Source of the DNA: Gammaproteobacteria bacterium
Lineage (GTDB): Bacteria > Pseudomonadota > Gammaproteobacteria > DAOWEP01
NCBI GenBank assembly: GCA_030638455.1
Contig: DAOWEP010000008.1
Coordinates: 1 to 5,769 of the forward strand
Direction of reading: 5' to 3'
DNA length: 5,769 nucleotides
The position numbers and the translations under genes were made by a program. Below the pieces are notes generated by a model. It ran no database searches and was not told where the DNA came from. It saw nothing but the letters and a program-made list of their open reading frames with translations. Of the stretch, positions 1 to 5,307 are shown one piece after another. Numbering within the stretch: the stretch's first letter is position 1; each line of letters starts with the position of its first letter.

Positions 1-266
1 GCAGGCTTGTTTTCCAACCATCTTTTTACATAGGGCTCAAACTTGAAGCAATGGGGGCAGCCATACCAGAACAACTCGACTACCTCTACCTTTTCCGGGC
101 CTACCTGTGTGGGCTGTGCTGGGGTAATCTTTTCGTAATGAACCCCCTCTAAATAGGTAGTTTTAGCAGCTGGTTCACCAGCTGCCTTGTCTGCTGCCAG
201 GCCACCTATGGATACTACACAGCCAAGAAAAAACCCTGCCAGCTTCAATAAAAACCGATTTCTCAT
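1..266 (-). CDS. dsbA: Thiol:disulfide interchange protein DsbA, N-terminal part (C-terminus outside window)
   Basis: Periplasmic thiol oxidase that donates its active-site disulfide to newly exported proteins and is reoxidised by DsbB. The visible 88 codons show a basic N-terminus (MRNR), a hydrophobic signal segment (residues 5-25) with a likely signal-peptidase I site after Ala24 or Ala25, a short Ala/Lys-rich linker, then the start of the thioredoxin fold with the redox motif FWYGCPHC (Cys70 and Cys73). CPHC is the classic DsbA active site, and the FWYG context resembles Pseudomonas-type DsbA more than the E. coli enzyme. The start is supported by AGGAG at 274-278, 7 nt upstream. The cytochrome c4 gene upstream ends in its own terminator, so dsbA probably has a separate promoter. 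A weak candidate is TGCACA-N16-GATAAT on the minus strand (398-425). Cys16 in the signal segment (FLGC) loosely resembles a lipobox, so a lipoprotein form is a minor alternative. The family call is secure; the gene is cut by the window edge. Confidence 0.93.
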   Translation of the reverse strand, partial: MRNRFLLKLAGFFLGCVVSIGGLAADKAAGEPAAKTTYLEGVHYEKITPAQPTQVGPEKVEVVELFWYGCPHCFKFEPYVKRWLENKP

Positions 267-473
267 CACTAATCTCCTGACTACTCTATACCATACAACA
301 TGTACTTACGCTCATACGCCAGATTTCTCGCGTATTGTTAGCCCCTATATCTAATTACTTGATATATAGACCGCTATTTCTGTTGAGCGTTCATCCTATT
401 ATCTACCAGTTATGGCTTTTGTGCACCCTAATAGTAGCCAAATAGCTAACTGCCCAGTAAATAATGCCCACAG

Positions 474-498
474 AAAAGGCGGCCAAGTGGCCGCCTTT
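474..498 (-). terminator. Intrinsic terminator of the cytochrome c4 gene
   Basis: A perfect 10-bp inverted repeat (AAAGGCGGCC / GGCCGCCTTT) encloses a 4-nt loop at 475-498. Read on the minus strand it starts 32 nt after the cytochrome stop codon and ends in TTTT followed by CTG. The GC-rich core plus short T run fits a Rho-independent terminator. The plus-strand reading has only TTT, and no plus-strand gene arrives from the left, so the minus direction is the meaningful one. It separates the cytochrome from dsbA transcriptionally. Confidence 0.85.
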
Positions 499-530
499 GT
501 AGGTAATGTTGTACGGCCTTGCCCCTATGG

Positions 531-1157
531 TTAGTTCAAGCCTGTTATATAGGAAGACAATGCTTCAATATCCGCATCTGTCATTCTTGCAGTAATATTT
601 TGCATCATTTTGGCTGTATCGTTTACCCGACTACCATTGCGAAATTCTTTCAGCTGCTTGGCAACGTAATCAGCGTGCTGTCCACCAATTGCCGGAAAGT
701 TCGCATCAGGATTTCCTGCGCCATTCGGACCATGACAACCCATACAACCTGAAATATCGGTTGCTGTATTTCCAGCTTTGTATAACTGCGTACCTGCAAG
801 TATATACTTGCTATCGGTAGTGCCTGCCTTGATTTTCTGGCTAGCGAAATAAGCTGAAATATCAGCCATATCCTGCTCACCCAAACCGGCCACCATACCC
901 AGCATCATCCCCGTGCTATCCTTTCGAACACCCGATTTGAATTCCTTTAGTTGCTTGATTAGATAATTTTCATGCTGTCCCGCAAGTTTTGGAAAATTGG
1001 GTGCAAAGCTGTTTCCATCTGCTCCATGACATCCGGCACATACTAACGACTTATCTTTACCTGCCATTGCATCACCGCCTGCATATACTGATCCGGTAAG
1101 CCCAACTGCCAGTAGTCCAGAAAAAATGGCAACAACTAAACGTAATGATTTTTTCAT
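531..1157 (-). CDS. Cytochrome c4 (periplasmic dihaem c-type cytochrome)
   Basis: Dihaem electron carrier of the periplasm; family members pass electrons from the bc1 complex or other donors to terminal oxidases, often cbb3-type. The 208-residue product has a signal peptide ending near VYA|GG (residues 24-28) and two homologous cytochrome c domains. Haem-attachment motifs are CAGCH (40-44) and CMGCH (138-142). Each half repeats the pattern NFP..(A/G)GQH..Y..KQLKEF..G.R followed by a Met pair (84-85 and 184-185) that should supply the axial methionine ligand. This internal duplication and the overall length are typical of cytochrome c4. AGGAG lies at 1168-1172, 10 nt before the ATG. A strong promoter at 1272-1300 and a terminator at 474-498 suggest a monocistronic unit. 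Position beside engB and dsbA matches the Pseudomonas order, where this cytochrome is called cc4. I see no missing haem or ligand residues. Confidence 0.95.
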   Translation of the reverse strand: MKKSLRLVVAIFSGLLAVGLTGSVYAGGDAMAGKDKSLVCAGCHGADGNSFAPNFPKLAGQHENYLIKQLKEFKSGVRKDSTGMMLGMVAGLGEQDMADISAYFASQKIKAGTTDSKYILAGTQLYKAGNTATDISGCMGCHGPNGAGNPDANFPAIGGQHADYVAKQLKEFRNGSRVNDTAKMMQNITARMTDADIEALSSYITGLN

Positions 1158-1271
1158 CTCGGGTAAGCTCCTGTGCCCTTCAAACTATAATTTTATTTAA
1201 CCATGTTTTAGCTTCGGGCTATGACAAAGTTGACCTTCACGATGCGAAGGCCCATGCAAAAATGAGCACAC

Positions 1272-1300
1272 TATATACCAGCAGGACAATTTCAGGTCAA
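1272..1300 (-). promoter_or_regulatory. Sigma-70 promoter with extended -10 for cytochrome c4
   Basis: On the minus strand, TTGACC (1300-1295) is followed by exactly 17 bp and then TATATA (1277-1272). The -10 is preceded directly by TGG, giving the extended -10 pattern TGn. A start near 1265 would leave an untranslated leader of about 108 nt before the cytochrome ATG. That leader contains a small CCTTC/GAAGG hairpin around 1233-1249. The match is good for a housekeeping promoter; the start site is inferred, not measured. Confidence 0.7.
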
Positions 1301-1450
1301 GCTTAGCGAGTACGCTGGGTAGTATAAACAATGGCTTACGTGCATAATACTCATATTGTTGGATTGCACCTCACAAAATCGTTGCCGGAGCCCAGACAAT
1401 GTCTATCTATACATTCAAACCATACATGCGAGTATCATTCAAATAATCTT

Positions 1451-2095
1451 ATGGGTAATCATTATAATAAAGCCAGTTTCCTGATCAGCGCACCATCACT
1501 GGCCCATAGCCCGGATGATACAGGCGCAGAAGTCGCCTTTGCGGGGCGATCCAATGCCGGCAAGTCCAGCGCCATCAATACCATCACCAATATTAAATCT
1601 CTGGCGCGTACCAGCAAGACCCCGGGCCGTACGCAGCAACTGGTTTACTTTGATATCGATGCTGATCACCGACTGGTAGATTTGCCTGGCTATGGTTACG
1701 CAAAGGTAGCCGAGCGTATCAAGAAACAATGGCAACGCCACATGGAGGAGTATCTTCAGCATCGTGAATCTCTTCAGGGTTTGGTCCTTGTGATGGACAT
1801 TCGTCATCCATTGACTGATTTTGACCGCCAAATGTTAGCCTGGTGTGATTACACCGAATTACCGGTGCATATCCTGCTGACCAAGGCTGACAAATTAAAG
1901 CGTGGCGCGATCGCTAATTCCTTACAAAAAGTCAAGAATGAACTTTCACAGCTATGCGACCATGCGAGCGTACAATCATTTTCATCTCTTAAGCGAACCG
2001 GTGTTGATGAAGCGCGTGCCGTACTGGATCACTGGCTTGGTCTTGAAGATAAAAGTGAAAATGAGAGTGACAACGAAAAAAGCAATAAGGATTAA
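1451..2095 (+). CDS. engB: Ribosome biogenesis GTP-binding protein EngB (YsxC/YihA)
   Basis: Small Ras-like GTPase of the TrmE-Era-EngA-EngB group, required for late assembly of the large ribosomal subunit and essential in many bacteria. The 214-residue product (from this start) shows all GTPase motifs: G1 GRSNAGKSS (32-40), G2 TPGRT (57-61), G3 DLPGYG (77-82), G4 TKAD (144-147) and G5 SSLK (178-181). The frame is open back to an ATG at 1331, but I chose 1451 because the protein from MGNHYNKASFLISAP onward lines up with the E. coli N-terminus, while the extra 40 residues look like nothing in the family. Neither ATG has a good Shine-Dalgarno, and a TATAAA at 1323-1328 could be a -10 that would put the upstream ATG at the transcript edge. 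The C-terminus (199-214) is a hydrophilic, charged tail. Downstream it converges with a predicted sRNA whose terminator begins 16 nt past the stop; that hairpin has no T-run in the engB direction. Confidence 0.95.
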   Translation: MGNHYNKASFLISAPSLAHSPDDTGAEVAFAGRSNAGKSSAINTITNIKSLARTSKTPGRTQQLVYFDIDADHRLVDLPGYGYAKVAERIKKQWQRHMEEYLQHRESLQGLVLVMDIRHPLTDFDRQMLAWCDYTELPVHILLTKADKLKRGAIANSLQKVKNELSQLCDHASVQSFSSLKRTGVDEARAVLDHWLGLEDKSENESDNEKSNKD

Positions 2096-2110
2096 CTATA
2101 TTTCAGATAT

Positions 2111-2144
2111 AAAAAAACCGGCCTTCATAGGGGTAGAAGGCCGG
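2111..2144 (-). terminator. Intrinsic terminator of the predicted sRNA (and of polA read-through)
   Basis: A perfect 9-bp stem (CCGGCCTTC / GAAGGCCGG, 2118-2126 with 2136-2144) has a 9-nt loop and, on the minus strand, is followed by seven T residues (2117-2111). This is a textbook Rho-independent terminator for minus-strand RNA. In the plus direction the sequence after the stem is GAAGCG, so it lacks the U-tract that would efficiently stop engB transcripts. The RNA loop reads UACCCCUAU on the minus strand, a second C-rich loop in the predicted sRNA. Confidence 0.9.
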
Positions 2145-2198
2145 GAAGCGAATCCTGCTCATGAACACCGAGATATATAGTGGCACCAGAGACAGGTC

Positions 2199-2220
2199 TT
2201 CGTTCAGGGAGGAGAACGAA
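2199..2220 (-). other. sRNA hairpin presenting an anti-Shine-Dalgarno-like loop
   Basis: On the minus strand TTCGTTC and GAACGAA form a perfect 7-bp stem around the 8-nt loop TCCTCCCT (2213-2206). The loop is complementary to AGGAGG-type ribosome-binding sites. C/U-rich exposed loops are the usual seed of sRNAs that block translation initiation, so this is the most likely target-recognition element of the predicted RNA. The stem is seen in the sequence; the role is inferred. Confidence 0.6.
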
Positions 2221-2248
2221 TAATGCTTAATAACAAGCATCTAAATTA

Positions 2249-2275
2249 TGAGACCTATACATTCTCAAAAAGTTC
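2249..2275 (-). promoter_or_regulatory. Sigma-E/AlgU-type promoter for the predicted sRNA
   Basis: The minus strand reads GAACTT (2275-2270), a 16-bp spacer, then TCTCA (2253-2249). The ECF sigma factors RpoE and AlgU (sigma-22) recognise GAACTT with TCTGA or close variants 16-17 bp downstream, so the -35 is exact and the -10 differs at one position. The expected start at about 2240-2242 coincides with the first hairpin of the RNA. CATAAT at 2250-2245 could instead serve as a sigma-70 -10, but no matching -35 is visible. Confidence 0.6.
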
Positions 2276-2427
2276 AGAATAACATTTTAGTCGCCAACTA
2301 AAGGTAAACAAGAAGGGAATAGATGAATTTACGTTCTTTAACAATTATATAACCACATAGATCATATCCAGAAACATGGCGGGGTTATTGACTGGGAACC
2401 CTCTATATATCTGATATTGGAATTAAA
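2276..2427. other. Non-coding flank between the polA stop and the sRNA promoter
   Basis: This AT-rich stretch has no credible gene or ribosome-binding site. It holds a 6-5-6 dyad (2286-2302) and a weak 5-bp inverted repeat GGGTT/AACCC at 2382-2386 and 2397-2401. The latter has no T-run on either side, so it is not a convincing polA terminator. polA transcripts probably run on to the terminator at 2144-2111, giving a 3' end that contains the sRNA sequence. Confidence 0.5.
2286..2302. promoter_or_regulatory. Operator-like dyad upstream of the sRNA promoter
   Basis: TTTAGT and ACTAAA are perfect inverted half-sites separated by CGCCA. The dyad is centred about 53 bp upstream of the inferred sRNA start, a common place for an activator site. 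It does not match a regulator motif I can name. It may equally be a chance palindrome in AT-rich DNA. Confidence 0.3.
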
Positions 2428-5184
2428 TCAATGTGCCTCATCCCAATTATCGCCCTTTCCAACATCCACGATCAAAGGAACTGACAAATTAGCCGCATTA
2501 TTCATGCAGCGACGGATATTTTCTACACTATCCTCCATGGTGGATGTACTGACCTCAAAAACAAGTTCGTCATGTACCTGCATAATCATTCTGGTATCAC
2601 TACCACTATCCTGAATCCAGTCTGACACTGACAGCATTGCACGTTTGATAATATCTGCCGCCGTACCTTGCATAGGGGCATTGATGGCGGTTCGTTCTGC
2701 ATACTGACGACGCATCGCGTTTTTGGCATTGATCTCGGGTAAATACAGGCGCCGTCCAAAAACTGTCTCTACATAACCCTGGTCGTGAGCCTGTTGCCGG
2801 GTTGTTTCCATATACTCCTTTACACCTGGATAACGCTCAAAATACAAATCAACATAATTTTGTGCATCTCCACGAGAGATGCCAAGTTGTTTCGCCAGGC
2901 CAAATGCCGACATGCCATATATTAAACCAAAATTAATGGCCTTGGCTGATCTTCTCTGATCGTTACTCACTTCCAGTGCCGTTACACCAAATACCTCTGC
3001 AGCTGTAGCCCGATGAATATCCTCCCCTGAGGTAAAGGCCTGTAATAAACTTTCATCTGCTGAAAGGTGCGCCATAATACGTAATTCGATTTGTGAATAA
3101 TCAGCCGCTACGATTTGACAGCCTTCAGGTGCAATAAACGCCTGCCTTATCCGCCTGCCTTCTTCTGATCGTACCGGAATGTTTTGCAGGTTGGGGTCTG
3201 ACGATGAGAGCCTTCCGGTAGCGGTAACCGCCTGATGATAGGAGGTATGAACACGGCCTGTGTCCGGGTCAATCTTTTCAGGCAATCGATCGGTATAAGT
3301 AGACTTGAGTTTACTCATGCCTCGGTGTTCAAGCAGAAGCTTGGGTATCGGGTAATCCAGCGCCAGTTCCTGTAATACTTCTTCGGCAGTAGATGGCTGT
3401 CCCTTTGGGGTTTTCTTTAAAACCGGAAGACCAAGCTTCTCAAATAAAATGGCCTGGATCTGTTTTGGTGAAGCTAGATTAAATTCCTCGTCAGCAAGAT
3501 CATAACACTCCTTTTCAATTTCCTGCATACGTCCAGCCAGTTGTTCGCTCTGTTTTGCGAGCATTTCGGTATCTACCAATACACCGTTGCGTTCAATTTG
3601 CGATAACACCGGGACTAATGGAATTTCGATTTCATCAAATATCTTTTGTAATCCAGGCTCGGCCTGCAACTTTGGCCATAAAACTTGATGTAACTGTATG
3701 GTTATGTCGGCATCTTCCGCTGCATAGGGCGAGGCCTGCTCTAATGCAACCTGGTTAAAGGTAATCTGCTTTGCACCTTTACCGGCAACGTCCTCAAAGT
3801 GGATTGTTTTTTTGGCAAGATACTTGAGTGCAAGCGAATCCATATCATGACGGGTTGCGGTACTGTCCAGCACATAGGATTCCAGCATGGTGTCAAAACG
3901 GATCCCTCGCAAGGTAATGCCGTATCTGGCGAGCACATTCATATCATACTTGAGATGCTGCCCAACCTTCGCTTGCGTAGCGTCTTCCAGTAATGGACGC
4001 AACTGATCCAGCACATAGTCACGATCAAGTTGTTCAGGCGCATCCGGGTAATCATGTGCAACCGGCACATATGCGGCCTCTCCCGGCTGCACGGAAAAAG
4101 AAACGCCCACGATCTCAGCTTGCATATAATCCAGACTGGTGGTCTCGGTATCGAATGCAAACAGCTCAGCTTGCTCCAGTCGTTTAATCCAGCTATCTAA
4201 GCTCTTTTTATCCAGTATAGTTTCATAACATACCTCATCAACGACTTCCTTGTTATTGCCAGTTTCGTCTGTTTCATTTTCTGTCTGGTTCGCGACACTA
4301 TTATCTAAAACCTCTTCCAGCCAGCGCTTGAACTCCATCCTCTGAAACAATTTTTTTAATGTTTCATGTTCAGCCGGTTTCTGGTTTAAATCCAGAGGCC
4401 CTTGCTCCAGTTCAACATCACATTTGATAGTTGTCAGTGTGCGAGATAATTTCAGCTGTTCGAGATTCGCTCGTAAATTTTCACCCACCTTGCCTTTGAT
4501 TTGGTCGGCATGGGCGATAATGTCATCCACTGAACCATATTCCTTTAACCACTTTACAGCGGTCTTTGGACCCACTTTGGGTATCCCCGGTATATTGTCA
4601 GAAGTGTCACCAACGAGGGCCAGATAATCGATAATTTGCTCCGGTGGTATCCCGAATTTCTGTTCCACACCGTCAATATCCATAAGCGTATTATTCATGG
4701 TATTGATCAGGTTTATCTTGTCTGTGACCAGTTGTGCCATGTCCTTATCACCTGTAGATATCAAAACAGATAGCCCTTCACGGGCGGCCTGGATTGCCAA
4801 CGTGCCGATCACATCGTCCGCCTCCACACCTTGCACCTGCAACATCGGCAATCCCATTGCCTGCACGATTTCATGTATTGGCTCTATCTGGTCACGCAGC
4901 TCATCCGGCATGGGGGGGCGATGTGCCTTATATTGATCGTACAGGTCATTTCTGAAGGTCTTGCCCCTGGCATCAAAAACCACGGCTACATGCTCGGGTT
5001 GAACATCCGCTAGAAGTTTGCGCAGCATATTGATTACACCGTATACGGCACCGGTTGGTTCACCTTTTGAGTTAGTTAGTGGTGGCATGGCGTGAAATGC
5101 CCTGTATAAGTAGGACGAGCCATCTACCAAAACCAGGGGCCTGGGTCCGGATCTGGGAACAAAATCAGATATTTGTTCAGTCAT
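2428..5184 (-). CDS. polA: DNA polymerase I (5' nuclease, 3'-5' exonuclease and polymerase domains)
   Basis: Removes RNA primers, fills gaps in Okazaki-fragment maturation and acts in excision repair. The 918-residue protein is full length for the family. The 5' nuclease domain (about 15-300) keeps its metal-binding acids: D21, D71, E121/D123/D124, D146/D148 and D193/D196. An acidic linker follows (about 295-318, rich in E, D, N and T). The 3'-5' exonuclease domain (about 320-515) retains DTE (D345, E347), D414 and Y487/D491, so proofreading looks intact. The polymerase domain (about 520-918) has motif A DYSQIELR (695-702), motif B with K748, F752 and Y756, and motif C VHDE (870-873). Phe752 is at the site of E. 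coli Phe762, which discriminates against dideoxynucleotides. The start is conserved in position, but the ATG has no clear Shine-Dalgarno and is preceded by two tiny ATG-stop frames. It is divergent from the LOG-family gene and convergent with engB, with the predicted sRNA just downstream in the same orientation. Confidence 0.98.
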   Translation of the reverse strand: MTEQISDFVPRSGPRPLVLVDGSSYLYRAFHAMPPLTNSKGEPTGAVYGVINMLRKLLADVQPEHVAVVFDARGKTFRNDLYDQYKAHRPPMPDELRDQIEPIHEIVQAMGLPMLQVQGVEADDVIGTLAIQAAREGLSVLISTGDKDMAQLVTDKINLINTMNNTLMDIDGVEQKFGIPPEQIIDYLALVGDTSDNIPGIPKVGPKTAVKWLKEYGSVDDIIAHADQIKGKVGENLRANLEQLKLSRTLTTIKCDVELEQGPLDLNQKPAEHETLKKLFQRMEFKRWLEEVLDNSVANQTENETDETGNNKEVVDEVCYETILDKKSLDSWIKRLEQAELFAFDTETTSLDYMQAEIVGVSFSVQPGEAAYVPVAHDYPDAPEQLDRDYVLDQLRPLLEDATQAKVGQHLKYDMNVLARYGITLRGIRFDTMLESYVLDSTATRHDMDSLALKYLAKKTIHFEDVAGKGAKQITFNQVALEQASPYAAEDADITIQLHQVLWPKLQAEPGLQKIFDEIEIPLVPVLSQIERNGVLVDTEMLAKQSEQLAGRMQEIEKECYDLADEEFNLASPKQIQAILFEKLGLPVLKKTPKGQPSTAEEVLQELALDYPIPKLLLEHRGMSKLKSTYTDRLPEKIDPDTGRVHTSYHQAVTATGRLSSSDPNLQNIPVRSEEGRRIRQAFIAPEGCQIVAADYSQIELRIMAHLSADESLLQAFTSGEDIHRATAAEVFGVTALEVSNDQRRSAKAINFGLIYGMSAFGLAKQLGISRGDAQNYVDLYFERYPGVKEYMETTRQQAHDQGYVETVFGRRLYLPEINAKNAMRRQYAERTAINAPMQGTAADIIKRAMLSVSDWIQDSGSDTRMIMQVHDELVFEVSTSTMEDSVENIRRCMNNAANLSVPLIVDVGKGDNWDEAH

Positions 5185-5214
5185 TATTCATAAAACCATT
5201 AAAAATGTTATTAT

Positions 5215-5242
5215 TCTATAATTAACGGAGCATTATGCGTAA
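5215..5242 (-). promoter_or_regulatory. Candidate sigma-70 promoter of polA
   Basis: The minus strand has TTACGC (5242-5237), 16 bp, then TATAGA (5220-5215), placing transcription start roughly 25 nt before the polA ATG. It is a moderate match to the -35 and a better one to the -10. On the opposite strand TATAAT (5217-5222) overlaps it and could be the -10 of the divergent LOG-family gene, though with no good -35. Confidence 0.45.
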
Positions 5243-5249
5243 TTGCTCC
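5227..5249. repeat. Inverted repeat in the polA / LOG-family divergent promoter region
   Basis: GGAGCATTA (5227-5235) pairs with TAATTGCTCC (5240-5249) around a TGCG loop, with one bulged T at 5244, giving 9 bp. It covers the proposed polA -35 element and would lie at the 5' end of a LOG-gene transcript started from TATAAT at 5217-5222. It is followed at once by the palindrome CCCTGCAGGG (5248-5257). It could be an operator or an RNA leader hairpin. With no T-run in either direction it is not a terminator. Confidence 0.4.
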
Positions 5250-5307
5250 CTGCAGGGGAATGCTTTTCTTAAGTCCTCCTGAAGTTAGTACACAAAGGTA
5301 ATAATTT

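Larger units (their letters stand above)
2111..2241 (-). ncRNA. Predicted ErsA/Spot 42-position small regulatory RNA between polA and engB
   Basis: Seen directly on the minus strand: a sigma-E-like promoter (2249-2275), then a 6-bp hairpin ATGCTT/AAGCAT at 2240-2223, a 7-bp hairpin with loop TCCTCCCT at 2220-2199, about 55 nt with little strong structure, and a 9-bp GC hairpin plus T7 at 2144-2111. A start near 2241 would give an RNA of about 130 nt whose first helix sits at its 5' end. Known context: E. coli Spot 42 (spf) lies between polA and yihA/engB in polA orientation, and P. aeruginosa ErsA, a sigma-22 (AlgU)-dependent sRNA, occupies the same slot. Gene order, orientation, promoter class and length all fit an ErsA-like RNA. 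I infer a trans-acting regulator that pairs with mRNA ribosome-binding sites, probably with Hfq. A 45-codon frame crosses the same stretch but ends beyond the terminator, so it is unlikely to be the product. The exact 5' end and the homology are unproven. Confidence 0.72.

Noticed and set aside
1331..1450. N-terminal extension of EngB as coding sequence.
   Set aside because: The residues do not resemble any EngB N-terminus known to me, and the conserved protein begins at the ATG at 1451.
2103..2240. A 45-codon open frame on the minus strand (MLVIKHYSFSSL...) covering almost the entire predicted sRNA.
   Set aside because: Its stop codon lies beyond the T-run of the terminator, it has no Shine-Dalgarno, and its ATG would sit at the very 5' end of the RNA. 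The hairpins and terminator explain the stretch better.
2382..2401. GGGTT/AACCC inverted repeat as a polA terminator.
   Set aside because: Only 5 bp with a 10-nt loop and no T-run on either strand.
2388..2417. Plus-strand TTGACT-N18-TGATAT as a promoter antisense to the polA 3' end.
   Set aside because: The -35 is good but the -10 matches poorly and the spacing is long; no gene follows on that strand.
3555..4936. Several open frames of 60-80 codons on the plus strand, and others on the minus strand in shifted frames, inside polA.
   Set aside because: They lie within a fully intact, conserved polA frame and have no recognisable motifs; they are frame shadows.
5274..5280. Perfect AGGAGG on the minus strand (TCCTCCT on the plus strand) upstream of polA.
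   Set aside because: No start codon follows at a usable distance on the minus strand, and it is upstream of the proposed polA promoter. Pairing with the sRNA loop would need a longer polA transcript, for which there is no evidence.
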